DNA of 64,000 bases from Aureococcus anophagefferens (GCF_000186865.1 NW_008705571.1:143477-207476), one strand, 5' to 3'. Numbered from the stretch's first letter, positions 17,934-30,393 are shown. Notes: a model not told the origin generated them from the letters alone. Translations and numbers: made by a program.

Positions 17934-19503
17934 ATGGACGGCATCCGCGGTCCCAGCCGAAAGGGGCCGCCCGGCGCTGGGAACGCTCGCGGCCGCCCGA
18001 CGAGCGCGGAGCGCCGCACGTGCGCGGCCTGCGCGCTGTCCAAGGTCAAGTGCGACCGCGCGCTCCCGTCCTGCGGCCGCTGCGTGCGCCTCGGCCTCGC
18101 GTGCATCGACGCGCCGCCGTCGCGGCGCGGCCGCGCGGTGACGCTGGGCCCGAAGACGCTCGCGCTGCGGCAGCAGCCCGCGGGCGCGTCGATCCCGTCC
18201 CTCGGCGGCGCCGTCGACGCGACGAAGCTCATCCAGGAGGTGGCGACGCGCGGCGGCGCGCCCGCGCTCGAGCACGTCCGGGAGTGGCTGCTCGTCGCGC
18301 TCGCGCGGGGCGGAGCAGGAACAGGGGGATTCAAAGTCGCTTCAACGTGAGAGTTCCGCGCGCGATTGTTCCAGAGAAAGGATCCACGCTTCGAGAGCGC
18401 TCCGATAGATCATCGCTCGTCCAAGAATTCGCCGAAACGAGTGGAACACGACCGCGATAGGAGAAGTTGGGAATTTCGCGCTCTTTTCCCGCCCAGGCGC
18501 GCGGCTCGACGACGCTCTTCGCGCGCGCGGCGCTCATGGCCGCGCAGGCGCGCGCGCCGCTCGCCGAGGTCTTCGCCGTCGAGCCCACCTACGCGGGCGA
18601 GTTCGCCGACGTGCTGCCGCCGGGCAACCCCTTCGCCGCGCGCGCCGCGGCCGTCGGGGGGCCCGACGGCGACGCGCCGCGCGCCGCGAAGCGGCCGCGC
18701 GGCGGCGGCCCCGACGGCGGCGCGCCGCGGCGCCGCGCCGACGAGAGCACGCCGGCGCTGCGCGCCGCCGACGCCATCGCCGCGGGGTTCCCGGCGTCGC
18801 TGCCCGCGCCCGCGCGCGCGCTCGTCGGCGACTACGGATCCGCGCTCGCCAGGGCAGGAAAAGAGTGATTCAACGTCGCTTCAACGTGAGTGTTCCGCGC
18901 GCGCGCGTTTCGGAAACAGCACCCACGCTTCGAGAGCGCTCCGAGAGATGATCGCTCGTCCAAAAATCAGCCGAAACGAGCGGAAAACGACCGAGATAGG
19001 AGCCTTTGAAGTTGGGAATTTCGCACTCTTTTCCTGCCCAGGCGCTCGCGGTCGTCCGCGTCTGCGTCGACGGCGCCGTGCGCAACGTGCCGACGCCGGC
19101 CTTCGCCGCGCGCGTCTGCTCGCGGGCGGCCATGGACGCCGTCTACGCGGACAACTCGCGCGTCGTGCCGTCGCTCTACCACGGCGAGGCCGCGCTCGCG
19201 GCGACGGCCGCGGCGATCGGCCGCCTCCACGCGGGCCTCGCCGAGGCCGCGCGCGCGCGGCCGAGTGCGGCCGCGCCGCTCCACGCGACGGCCGACGGCG
19301 GCCGCACGGCGCTGCGCTGCGAGGGCGGCGCGGAGATCGCCTGCGACAGCGAGTGGGCCATGAGCTGCTACCACGGGGGACGCGTGACGGTCATCGCGAC
19401 GCTCTTCCGCGAGCTCGCGGACGGCGCGCCGGCCCTCGCGCCGCTCCTCGGCGACGCGGATTTGGAGCGGGAGCTCGCCGCGAGCCTCGTGGACTTCATC
19501 TAG
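17934..19503 (+). CDS. Zn2Cys6 (fungal-type) DNA-binding protein with two introners
   Basis: Exons 17934-18302, 18497-18841 and 19042-19503 give 391 aa. Residues 30-57 read CAACALSKVKCDRALPSCG then RCVRLGLAC. The spacing is C-x2-C-x6-C-x6-C-x2-C-x6-C, which matches the binuclear zinc cluster, with the expected Lys/Arg after Cys2. The middle exon has a low-complexity basic segment (AAKRPRGGGPDGGAPRRR), and the last exon has a folded domain (VVPSLYHGEAALAATAAAIG, SEWAMSCYHGGRVTVIATLF). Removing each introner plus one 8-bp duplicate gives VAL|ARGSTTLF and YGS|ALAVVRV, both phase 0. A transcription-factor role is inferred from the cluster; target genes are unknown. The stop lies 15 bp from the stop of the giant minus gene. 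Confidence 0.82.
18311..18496 (+). mobile_element. Introner A2 (186 bp)
   Basis: The duplication is GCGCGGGG (18303-18310) and GCGCGCGG (18497-18504), with one mismatch. The intron 18303-18496 is GC-AG, phase 0, sense. It is the most diverged A copy (CGGAGC donor-side end; core CCAAGAATTCGCCGAAACG). It also has a 6-bp deletion before the 3' inverted repeat relative to A1. Confidence 0.88.
18850..19041 (+). mobile_element. Introner A3 (192 bp)
   Basis: The perfect duplication GCGCTCGC lies at 18842-18849 and 19042-19049. The ends pair as CAGGGCAGGAAAAGAGTG and, reverse-complemented, CTGGGCAGGAAAAGAGTG. The intron 18842-19041 is GC-AG, 200 nt, phase 0, sense. Confidence 0.92.
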
Positions 19504-19518
19504 GACAACAGTAGGAAA

Positions 19519-22500
19519 TTAGCGTTTCTTGCCGCGCGACGACGCGGCGCTGAAGAGGTTCGCCGCGGTGACGCCGGAGACGGCCCGGCTCCGGCCGCCC
19601 TGCTTGCGCGCGCGGACGTCCGCGTGCGTGATCTTGGCCTCGACGGGGAAGCGCTCGCGGAGCGGCGACAGGGAGCGGCGCAGGGGCCCCGGGAGCATCT
19701 TCGAGAAGGAGTCGAGGAGCCAGCGGATCGTCCGGTTCCGCTTCGTCGACGCCTCGAGCTTGAGCTGCTCCTGGAGCAGCTCCTCCGCGGCGTCGTCGAC
19801 GACGCGCTCGCGCTCGCGCTCCTCGGCCTTCTGCGCCTCGCAGTGGCGCAGGAACTCCTCCGCGGCGAGCTGGCGCCGCCGCGTGCGGTCGACCTCGCGC
19901 TGGACCTCGGCCTCCTCCTCGGCCTTGACGCGGCCGTCGATGGAGTCGAGGAGCTCGTAGGGCACGTGCGTGTGGTCGCGGCGCCTGCCCTTGTTGTGGT
20001 GCTTGCGGAAGCACCGCGGCTTGCCCATCCACATGCAGTAGACCTCGTCGCACTGGACGCAGCGGATCTCCGGCCGCCGGCCGCAGACGACGCACTTCGT
20101 CGGCAGGTCCGGGTCGAGGCCCATGGACGCGGCCTTGGCGCCGCCGCGCTTCGCGCACGTCGCGTCGTGCTCGAAGAGGACGCAGGACTCGCAGAGCCGC
20201 GTCGCGCAGAGCGTGCACTCGTCCGTCGCCGCGCGGTGGCCGCAGCACGCGCAGTAGGCCGCGGTGTCGTCCGCCGCGTCCAGGGGCTCGCGGAGCTCCT
20301 CGGGCACGTGCTCCGCGCGCTTGCCCGTCGCGTGCGCCGCGACCGCGCAGTCGTCGCAGAGGTCGTCGGCGCAGAGCACGCAGTGCTTCCGCGCGACGTT
20401 CGCCTCGCAGAGCGCGCAGACCGGCGCGTCGGGCCGGTAGCCGACCCAGGCGTGCTTCGCGCGCGCGCCCTTGGCGTGCGTGTCCTCCCAGCACGCGGCG
20501 CAGTAGTCGTCGTTGCAGTCCTTCGCCTGCGCGTCGATCGTCGCGACGAGGCACGTGTAGTACCTGGCCAGGCGCAGCGTCTCGGGCACGTCGTCGCCGC
20601 CGGGCGCCTTCTTGTCGCCCATGGCCTTGGCGCACGCGCGGTGGAGCTCGCCCGCGCGGTCGACGGACACGGGCACGCCCGCGGCGCGCAGCACGGCGCG
20701 CAGCTTCGACGCCGTCAGCGCGGTGACCGTCGCGATGCCCAGGGACTGCTTGCCCGCGGCGGCCTCGAGCGCCTCGCGCTCCCGGTCGTGGGCGGCGCGC
20801 TCGAGGCGCGCCTCCTCGTCCTCGCCGTCGCCGCCCGCGGGGTTCGCGGCGTGCTGGAGCATGTACTTTTGGACGATGTGCTGGCCCCGCGGCTGGAGCA
20901 CGAGGCCCCGGCAGCGCCGCGTCGCGACGTCGGCGCAGACGCAGCAGCTGAGCGACGGCGCGGTGACGGCCTTGGTGATGTCGAAGCCGTGCGTCCTCAG
21001 CTCGGGCGTCGCGTCGTGGTGCGTGACGAAGCACGCGAAGCAGAAGTGGTACCGGCCCCCGCCCCAGGACGGGGGCACGGCCTCGAACTTGGGCGCGGGG
21101 CAGGCCGTGCACGCGCGCGTCGCGTCGTCGATCTTGCAGACCATGCACTTGCCCTCGCGCGGCTGCTGGAGGTAGAGCGGCTTCGGCCGCTCGAGCTGGG
21201 GCCAGGCCAGCAGGAGCTTGCCGCTGAAGCGGTCGCGCACCTGGGGCCGGTAGGCGGAGGGCCCGCCCGGGGGCTCGTCCCAGGCGACGGTGCCGTCCGC
21301 GAGGTCGAGGAAGTAGAACGCGCCGACGCCGTCGTCCCAGAGCATGTGCCACCGCGCGCGCTGCTGCGCGCGGTAGAGCAGCGCGACGCGCCGCGCGAGC
21401 GCGGACCGCGTCGCCCGCTGGGCCGTGGCGCAGGCCTCGGCGCGGCCGCGGAGCGTCGCGGCGTAGGCCCGCGCCGCGATCGCGCGCCGCGCGGCGCCCT
21501 GGAGCCGCGTCGCGGACGCCCACGCGTCGAGCGCGAGGCCCAGGACGCCGTCGTCGATGAGCCAGCAGGCGCGGCCCGCGGCGCCGGAGAACTCGCCGCC
21601 GTACTCCAGCGCCTCCTTCTCGTCGGAGGCGGCCAGCGCCGCGAGCTTCATGTCCTGCAAAGCGGCCGTCGCGGACCCGGCCGGCGCGTCCTCGAGGGGC
21701 TTCTCGACCTCGGCCGCCTCCCGGTAGGTCGCCTCCATGCGGTCCGCCAGGCTCCCGATCTCCATGTCGCGCACGAGCTGCTTGACGCGCTTCGCGCCGG
21801 CGGCCAGCGCCTTGAGCGCCATGCGCTCGTCCCTGTTGACGGCCGTCGTCGGCACGTCGACGACGCGCGTGTGCAGGCCCTCCTGCGCGGCCGCGGGCTT
21901 GCCCGCGAAGTCGGCGACGTGGCGGTCGAGCATGGCCGTCGTCACGGGGAAGCGGCTCTTGCCCAGGATGTGGGCCATGTGGTCCGCGCGCTGCTTCTGG
22001 TTCCTGTACGCCGCGTTGAAGATGGGCGCGTAGGCGCCGCAGCCCTCGGCGAGCACGTCGCGCATGTGCCGCGCGTCGCGCGGCGAGCTCCAGTAGGCCA
22101 GGAAGGCCGCCGTCCGGTCCTCGACCCGGCGCAGCCACCGCTTGTCGCCGACGTCGCGGAGGCCCAGCGCGTCGAGCTGCTTGTCCTCGCGCTCGCGCTC
22201 CCTCGCGTGCTCCTCCGACAGCGCGTGGACGCGGCCGCCGCCCTCGCCGTCGCGGTGGACGGCGACGTCCTCGAGCTCCCGCGCCATGGCGTGGCCCCGC
22301 TCGTGGACGGCGACGATGCGCTCGAGGGCCTTGGCCTTGGCGCGCGCGAGCGCGGCGTGCTTGTCGGCCGCGCGCTCCGCGTCCGTCTTCTTGACGTGCT
22401 TCTGCTGGTCCAGGGCCTTCTTCGCGCGGCGCGCGGCGACCTTGACGACGCCGGCGACGCAGTCCCGCGAGAAGCCGCGCCGCAGGAGCCAGAGCTCCAG

Positions 22501-25500
22501 CGGCAGGCCGCCCGCGTCTTTCAGCGGGTCGCCCGTCGGCGTCCAGATCGCGCCGCGCGACGCCGCGAGGCGCACGTCGCGCACGAGCGTCGGGATGTGC
22601 TTGGCGCCGAGCGTCTTCTCGAGCTCCTTGCGCTTCACGAAGGCCCGGTAGGCGTTCTGCACGCGGCGGCACGCGCCGTCGTCCTCGAAGTCGAACGCGG
22701 GCCGCTCCCACGTCGTCTTGCCGGAGATGTGCACGAAGTAGGTCTTGCCGCTGTCGTCGTCGCGCTCGCTCCAGCCGTAGCGCAGCGCGACGCGCGTGTA
22801 CTCGACCTTGATGGTCACGACGTAGCGCGGCCGCGTGAGCGCGCGCGCCGCGCGCGCGCACGCGGCCATCTCCGCGAGCGCGAGCGCGTGGGGGTCCGGC
22901 TCGCGGGCCCAGGCGGCCTTCATGCGGAACTCGCGCACGACGGCGTCGACGTCCGTGAAGGCGCGCGCCGCCGTGAACTTCGAGCGCAGCCGCTCGAGCT
23001 CCGCGAGCGTCCGGTTCCGCTCGACCGCGGCCTTCTTCGCGCGCGTCGCGAGGCGCGCGTGCCGCTTGCGCTCGAGCCGCAGCTTGAGCTCGTGCTTCGC
23101 CTCGGCGGCGAGCAGGGCGTCGACGTCGGCCATGCGCAGCGTGTTCCGCGGCGCGGCCATCTTCACGTCGCCGTCGTCGTACTTGAGGCGGTAGCACTGG
23201 TCGCGCGAGTTCACGCCGACGACGACGGCCCCGAAGAACTCGCCGCCGTCGTCGAAGGTCGCCTCGACGCGGTCGCCGCTGCGCACCCTGGGCACGCGGA
23301 GCGACGCGCGCGGCACGGCGTCGTCGACGTCGCCGTCGTCGAACTGGACGCCGTAGACGCCCTCGGCCGCGCGCGAGCAGTCGTAGACCGTGCCCGGGTA
23401 GAGGTGGTCGTCCTCGACGCCGCCGAAGCGCGCCACGACGTGGAGCCCCGGGTCGATGCGGTCGAAGCTCGCCGGCTCGAAGGCCGACTTCTTGTCGCCG
23501 CCCGCGGCCGCGGGCTCGTCGTCGTCGTCGCCGCCGTCGTCGCCGCCGTCGCCGCCGCCGTCCGCGCCCCGCGCGACCTCCGCGGGCTGCTGGTTCCCGA
23601 GCAGGTCCGGCTCGTGGACCTCGAGGCCGCAGCGCACGCTCACGTAGCGCAGGCGCTCCTGCTGGGACCGCTCCCACTCCGCGCGCTCGCGCGCCTCGCG
23701 CGCGCGGCGGCCCTTGTCGCGGCGCGCGGCCGTCACCAGCTTCCGCGCCGCGCGCGCGCGGTAGCGCGTCTGCCAGACGAGGGCGCCCCGGTCGTCCTCG
23801 ACGTTGTAGCGCGGCGTGCAGCGCATGCGCTCGCGCTCCAGGGCCTCCCAGGAGCCTTTGTCCGCGTCCGCGCGCGGCGCGACGACCTGCCGCGGGAAGT
23901 CCGCGTCGCGCTTCTGGTCGTCGTCGCGGAACCGCGCGTCGAGCTCGACGCCGCCGCGTTTGCGCACCTTGGGCTTGCGGGGCCGCTCGCGCTCGTAGAC
24001 CTCGACGAGGTCGCCGTTGGGCCGGTCCTCCTCGTCGACGGTCCGCAGCGCGCCGAGCGCGCCGAGCCGGACGTCCACCGCCCGCCAGCCGAAGCGCACG
24101 CAGGACGCGACGCGCAGCTCGGCGTCGCCGAGGGCCTGCTCCGCGAGCCAGGCCGCCTCCTCCTCGTTCTGCTTCGCCTCGTACTCGGCCATGTCCCGCT
24201 CCCACGCGACCAAAACGGCCTCGCCGCGGCGCTCCGCGAGGTAGCCCTCGTTGGCGATGCCCACGGCCCTGGCGTGGCGCGCCGCGGCCATGAGGCGCCG
24301 CGAGTGGCGCATGCGCCAGGCGCCGTGGAGCCGGATCGCCGCGTCCTCGAAGTCCGCGAGCGCGACGAGCGCGCGGCCGTAGACGACGGACGCGGCCGCG
24401 AGCGCCGCGAGCTCCTCGGACCGGTGGGCGCCCGGCGCGGCCCGCAGGAGGGCGTCGTAGTCGAGGTCCCCGTAGGCGCCGGGCCGGTCGCGCTTCAGGG
24501 TGTCGATCAACTCCCGGGGGTCCTGCCTGTCCGCGTCTCGCTCGACGGCCGCCGCCGGTTGCCCGCGGCGGCCCTTGTCCGGCGACGCGGCCGACGTCGC
24601 GACGCTCGAGAGCTCCGACGGGTCGTCGGGGCTCTTCGACGACGCCGCTGCGGAGTCGTCGCTCTTCAGGCGCTTCGACGACGAGCCCTTCTTCTTCTTC
24701 GCGGCCTTGCGCGCGCCCGCGGACCCGCCGGCCTGCGCGGCTCTCGCGCGCTGCTCCTCGGCGGCCTTGAGCTCCGCGGCCTTGGCGTCCCGCGCCTGCT
24801 GCTCGGCGCGCGCGCGCGCCGCGGCCTTGAGCGCGTCGCGGTCGCGCGACTCGGCGAGGTCCGTCGCGAAGGCGCCGTCCGCGAGCGCCGCGTCGAGCTC
24901 GTCGAGGAGCACGAGGTCCTCGCCGCCGCGGTCGTCGACGGCGAGGAGCGCCGCGACGCGCTCGAGGGCGACGCGCCGGTGCGTGTGGGACGTGCGCAGC
25001 CGCTTCGCGTCGAGTTCGTACTCGGCCTTGGTCTGGAGCCACGGCGCGCGCGCGAGCTCGCCCGACTCGAGCGCGCGCGTCGCGCGGTCCGCGTCCGCGT
25101 GCTTGGACAGGAAGCGCCGGAGCGCGGCCCGCGACATGTCGCGCGGCGCCATGCCGCCCTCGTAGAGCGCGGGGTCCTCCAGCGCGTGGATGAGGCCCCG
25201 GCAGGGCCCCGGCAGCTTCGCGAGCGCGACGCCGCTCGCGTCGCCGCTCTCCTTCTTGCGGCGGCTCAGGTTGCCGAAGCGCAGCGCGCAGACCTCGAAG
25301 ATGGCCGCCCGGCGCTCGCCGGCGTCGAGGGGCCGCGCGTCCTCGAGGAGCGCGGACGCGCGCGCGCGCTCCGACGACGCCGCGGAGCTCTCGTCCGGCG
25401 TCCGCGGCGACGTCGCCGCGTCGCGGCTGTCGACGGAGCCCGAGGAGCCCCGCGGGTCCCGCTGCGTGTAGCGGTCGAGCACGGCCTTGGCGAGGGCGAC

Positions 25501-28500
25501 GCAATCCTCCAGGGCCGCGTCCTCCTGCTCCTGGGCCTTGGAGCGGCTCCGCTTCTTGTCGGCCTTGCGGAGCTGCGCGCGCGCGAGGCCCCGCACGGTT
25601 GTGATCTTGCGGTCCCGGAGCACGGTCGCGAGCTCGGGCCGCCCCGCCCGCCGGCAGAGGGCCTGGGGCGCGACGCCCCACCAGGGGTCCGCGACCTCGG
25701 CCCAGAGCCAGGGAGTGGACGCGTTCGCGGGCAGCTCCGCGCGGTCCTCGACGACGTGGAGCACGGCCCCCGCGGAGCCGCAGGCCTTGAAGGAGCTCTG
25801 CTTCGAGCGCCGCGTCACGGTCACGGACCGGCGCGCGGCGAGCAACCGGAGCCGCGCGCGCGCGGCGCGCTGCATCGCCGCGGCGGCGACGGCGTAGCGC
25901 CGCGCGGCCGCGCGGACCGCGCGGAGCGCGGACCGCGTGAGCCAGCCCCGGGCCCGCGCCTGGAGCGGCGCCGCCCAGGTGTGGAGCGACCGCCGGTAGG
26001 CGTTGAGGAGCGCGAGGAGCGAGTCGCGCAGGGGCCGCGCGACGACGCGCGCGCAGAACGCGCTCTTCCGGTCCGCCTTGCGCCGCGCGACGAGGCGCCG
26101 CGCCAGCGCCGCGCGGATCTGGCGCTGGAGCACGAGGGACGCCGCCTCCTTGCGCAGGAAGGCCCGCGTGAGCTGGCCGTTGATGACGGCCTGGATCGTC
26201 GCCGCGGCCGTCTCGCGCTGCTCCGTCTCGACGGCCGTCTCCTCGGCCTCGATCTGGGCCACCGTGTGCTCGAGGTGGCGCATGAAGCGGCCCGGCCGGG
26301 CGCGCCACCAGCAGAAGGCGATCCTCCGCGCGGACGCGTGGCGGTGCCTCATGCGCGCCTTGACGAAGCACAGCATCTTCCGCCGCGCCCAGCGCTGGCG
26401 CCGCAGCGTGAGCATGAACTCGAGGGCGACGTAGCGGCGCCAGGCGCAGATGATCATCTTGCCCGCGGCGCCGCGGACGCGGCGCTGGTGCTCGAAGTAG
26501 CGCTGCTTGATCTTCTTGAGGGACCCGCGGCGCGCCCACGCGCGGATCTGCCGCGCGTAGGCCAGGTCCTCCGCGTCCGTGACCCGGAGGCACGACAGGA
26601 GCACGAAGGTCGCGAAGGCCTCGCGGTTCCGGTACCACGCGAACTGGACCTGGAGCGCCGCGCGCGTCTCGCGCGCGATCGTCCGCCGCATCGCCGCGAA
26701 GTTCTTCCGCGCCATGGCCCCCCGCAGGTAGCGCTGGAGCGTCCGCGGCGCGACGATGGCATCCTCGATGGCCGCCCGGAATTTCGCGAGCGCCGCGCCC
26801 GCGCGGCAGCGGCCGAGGTGGCCCCGCATGTAGCGGCCGACCGTGTGCGTCGCGACGCGCGTGCGGAGGAACGGCCGCCGCGCGAGGAACATGTGGGCCG
26901 ACGCCTCGATGCAGATCGCCGACGCGCGCATGAGCAAATAATGCTGGCGCACGGGCCACATGCGGTAGAGCGCCACGAAGAGCGTGCTCGCGCGCCGCGC
27001 GTCGACGTAGTAGCCGCGCCACGCGTTGCGCCGCTGCCGCGTCTGGATCTCGATGGCCGCGGCCCAGAGCTCGCGCCGCTCCGCGCGGACCCGCGCGTCG
27101 AGGCTGAAGGCCACGGCGTCGAGGTGGCCGCGCTCGCCGTCGAGCTCGATGTCCGCGTACGCGCCGCCGACGGGCTTCGCGTCGTGGCGCGCGACGAACA
27201 AACTGCGCTCGCCTGTGCCGAATTCAAATCTTCAAATCGACTTCAATGTGAGCGTATTCGAATGTTTTGACACAAGAATTTTCACTGTGCTTCGAGAACT
27301 CGATGAGAGAAAACGATCCGTTCAAAAATCAGCCAAATCGACTTCGATTTGACCGAGCTAGAGAATTCTGAAGTTTGGTCAGGACCACCCAAACCAGTGG
27401 TTGAATTCGGCACAGGCGCTCGCGCGCGCGGCGGTAGCAGGTCTGGATCTTGAGCGTGTTCGTCATGCGGTCGTAGAAGATCATCCAGCCCGTGCGCGAC
27501 ACCCAGCGCATGATGCACCGCGTCACGCCGCGGCGCCGGCACCGCGCGAGGAACGACGCCAGCTTGCACGCGCCGCCGAACTGGCGGTACTCCAGGCGCC
27601 TCTGGTCGCGGTCCCGCTCGTGGAGCGCGACGCGCCAGAGCACCAGCGCCGCCGTCAGCTGGGCCTTCTCGAACTCCTCGACCCAGCGCCCCAGGATCGC
27701 CGCGAGGCGGCCGCGCACCGTCGCCGTCGACGCGAGCGACCCGCCGAAGGAGCCCGCCACCAGACGCAGGGGCAGCGCCCGCACCTGGGCGTCGATGCGC
27801 TCGTGGGCCTCCCGCCGCAGGCTCGACTCGATCTTCGCCTCGGCCTCCAGCAGGCTCGCGGACGCGGCCGCGACGCGGCCCATGTCGCCGTCGGCGGCCG
27901 CGAGCGACCCGTCGTCGTCCGTCGCGTCGCCGTCGGCGCCCCAGGCGACGCTGGGCACGACGGGCCCGCCCTTGAGGATCGCGCGCTTCCGCGCGGACCG
28001 CCAGGCCTCCTTGGCCTCGTCCGCGGCCCGGCGCCGCCGCGACCGCGCGTCCTTGCGGTCCGCGCGCGCGGACGCGATGGCGCGCCGCGCGCGGGGCTGG
28101 CGCGGCGTCACGACTAAAGCCGCGCCGAGGCGCCCCTCGGCCGTCGCGGCGCGCTCGACGCGCGCGCGCTCCGCCTCGACGCCGCCGTAGAGGTCCACGG
28201 CCGCGGGCAAGGCGCCGCCGTGGACGCCGCCGCGCGCGTCGCGCGCGCGCGGCGTCGTCGGCTCGTGGTGGCTCGGCCGGCCGAGGGGCGTGCGCCGCGC
28301 CTCGCGCGCGCTGTAGCTGTCCCAGCCGCCGACGAGCGGCGGCGTCATGCCCTCGCGGCTCAGGCCGTCTCGCGCCGACGCGGACGCGGACCAGAGGCTC
28401 GTGCCCGCGACCGCGTCGCCGCCGAGGTCGTGGGCCGTCCGCGGCCGCGCGCCGTGGCGCGGCGACCAGGCGACGGCCTTGGACACCGTCGACGCCTCGA

Positions 28501-30160
28501 CGTCGACGAGGGGCCGCGACGCGACGGACGAGTCCTCCGAGGCCGCGCTCCGGGGCGAGAGCGCCGCGTCCTGCGGGACGGCGTCGCGCGTCGGCGGCCG
28601 GCTCGACGCGCGGCTCGTCGCCTCGCTGTCCGTGACGACGGTGAGGTCGCCCTGGCTCGACGTGCGGAAGAGGTCCAGCGACTCCGGCGCGAAGGACTCG
28701 AGGGGCCACGCCGCCGTCGCCGTCCTCGCCGCTTTCGCGTCGGGCGCCGCGGGGAGCATGGCCCGCAGGCGCCGCGCGCGCGGGTGCGCGGGCTCCTTGA
28801 GCGCCACGCCGGCGTAGGTCCGCAGCGTCGCGACGTCCTTGTACTCGCGGAGGATCGCGTCGGACGTCGCGGGCCGCCGGATCGCGTCCATCGCGTCGCG
28901 CGCGCGCGGCCGCAGGGCCAGCGGGTCGCCGCGCGTCCGCGCGGGCCGCGGCTTGGGCACGACGAAGCGCGTCGCCTGGTAGCCCAGGAGCCGGTCGCCG
29001 TCGAGGGGCAGGGGCGCCGTCGCGGAGCCCAAAGCCAGATCCGCGGGCGCCTCCGCGTCGTCGGCGAACGCGACCGCGGGCCGCCGCGGCCCGCCGGCCG
29101 TCGCCGCGCGGTAGCCGCCGCGCGTCGTCCGCACGTAGCCGCCGCGGTTGTCCGCGCGGGCGACGCTCGACGTGTGGTCGTAGAGGGGCGTCGCCGCGAA
29201 GCCCGACGCGGACCGCTTCTCGAGCGTCGCGACGTAGTCGCTGAGGCGGCCCGACATGGTCACCGTGCCCGGCTTCGCGTTGCGCTTCTCGACGGCGTCG
29301 ACCTTGGCCTCGATGCCCAGGTCCGGGTGCGACACGCGGTTCACGGCCTCGAGCGCCGCGGCCGCGTCGAACGTCTCGACGAAGACCGCGGCCTTCTTCT
29401 TCTTGTCCCGCAGCCTGCGGGACGACGCGTCCGCGGCGGCCTCGAGCTCGGCGCGCTCCTCGGCCTGCTGCTTCTCGAAGGAGTCGAGGTCCGCCTCGCC
29501 CGCGGCCTGGCGCTTCGCCGCGGCCGCGGCCGCGCGGCGTTGCTCTTTCTGCTCCGCGGCGTGGCGCGCCTTCTTCCGTTCGATCGCGTGCTGCATGACC
29601 TTGGCCGACGCGGCCACGGACTCGGGCGTGGCGTTCATGGGGCGCAGGGGCTCGGCCGCCGCGCGGACACCGCGCTCGCCGGGCGTCGTCAGCGCGACGA
29701 CGAGGCCGAGCACCGTCGCGCAGTTCTGCCGCATGAGGCGCGCGTCCGCCACCGTCAGCTCCGCGTTCTTGGGCACGGGCTGGGGCCGCTTCTCGCCGCC
29801 CCCCTCGCCGCGCTTCTCGGGCGGCGGCGCCTTGCGCGCCCAGATCTGCCAGAGCCGCTGCTGCCGCGACGCGTAGCCCACCAGCTCGAGCAGCGCGTCT
29901 TCGATGGGCGCGGCGCCGCGCGGCGAGTGCTCGCGCGGCGCCGCGTCGAGCGCGCGGACGGCGTCGACGCCCAGGCCGCCGCCCCGCAGCGCCTCGAGCT
30001 CGCGGCCGAGCGCCGTCGCCGCCAGGGCCCGCGCGTAGGGCGTCGTCGACGCGTCGCGCACCCGGGCCGCGAGCGCCAGGGCGCCGGCGAGGGCGCCGTT
30101 CGTCTCCGGGGCCTCGTCGGCCGCGGGCGGCGGTGGAGCCGTAGCCACGGCCGCCAACAT
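19519..30160 (-). CDS. Giant multidomain protein (3,476 aa): IQ motifs, Tudor-like, WW and B-box zinc domains
   Basis: The minus-strand exons are 30160-27424 and 27212-19519, split by introner B2 (RRA|RERSLFVARH, phase 1). Residues 1-912 are low-complexity and disordered, ending in Trp/Arg helices. Residues ~950-1250 are helices with IQ-type calmodulin-binding character (AAIEIQTRQRRNAWRGYY, AAATIQAVINGQLTRAFLR). Near 2176-2270 two Tudor-like barrels (YPGTVYDC...YGVQFDDGDVDDA; RLKYDDGDVKMA) appear. WW modules lie near 2388 (GKTYFVHISGKTTWERP) and 2870 (GAFYFLDLADGTVAWDEPP). Residues ~2917-3310 hold at least five Cys/His B-box-like clusters (CALCEANVARKHCVLC, CVVCGRRPEIRCVQC). A scaffold role is inferred. 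The ATG at 30160 is the last plausible start before the divergent nucleoplasmin-like gene; the frame stays open upstream to 30355. Confidence 0.8.
27213..27415 (+). mobile_element. Introner B2 (203 bp), antisense to its host
   Basis: The perfect duplication GCGCTCGC lies at 27205-27212 and 27416-27423. Both ends are intact (CTGTGCCGAATTCAA inverted). The host is on the minus strand, the element on plus. The intron 27213-27423 reads GC (GCGAGCGC) to CAG, phase 1. Perfect ends and duplication suggest a young insertion. Confidence 0.92.
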
Positions 30161-30393
30161 TTTGTCTTTTTTTAGCCTTGGCTCATACTGTTGGATGGAG
30201 CTGTCACGTCGGGTACCATGCCCTAGCGCGGCTGCCCAGCTTGCACACTTCAACGCCGACCGCATCGTCTTGGCGTCCACGGCAACATCTCGAGTGGGGC
30301 TGAGATCTGGCTTCGAGTCGGCGAGGCAAGAGTGTACAGCTCCGCGCCGCGCCACCGCAGCAACCTCCGCACGCCGCGCCGCGCGCCTGGGCC

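Noticed and set aside
19624..27270. Plus-strand open frame of 2,548 codons opposite the giant protein
   Set aside because: It is the mirror of a GC-rich coding strand: low-complexity Arg/Ala/Gly/Leu content and no domains, whereas the minus strand has clear WW, Tudor-like and B-box motifs.
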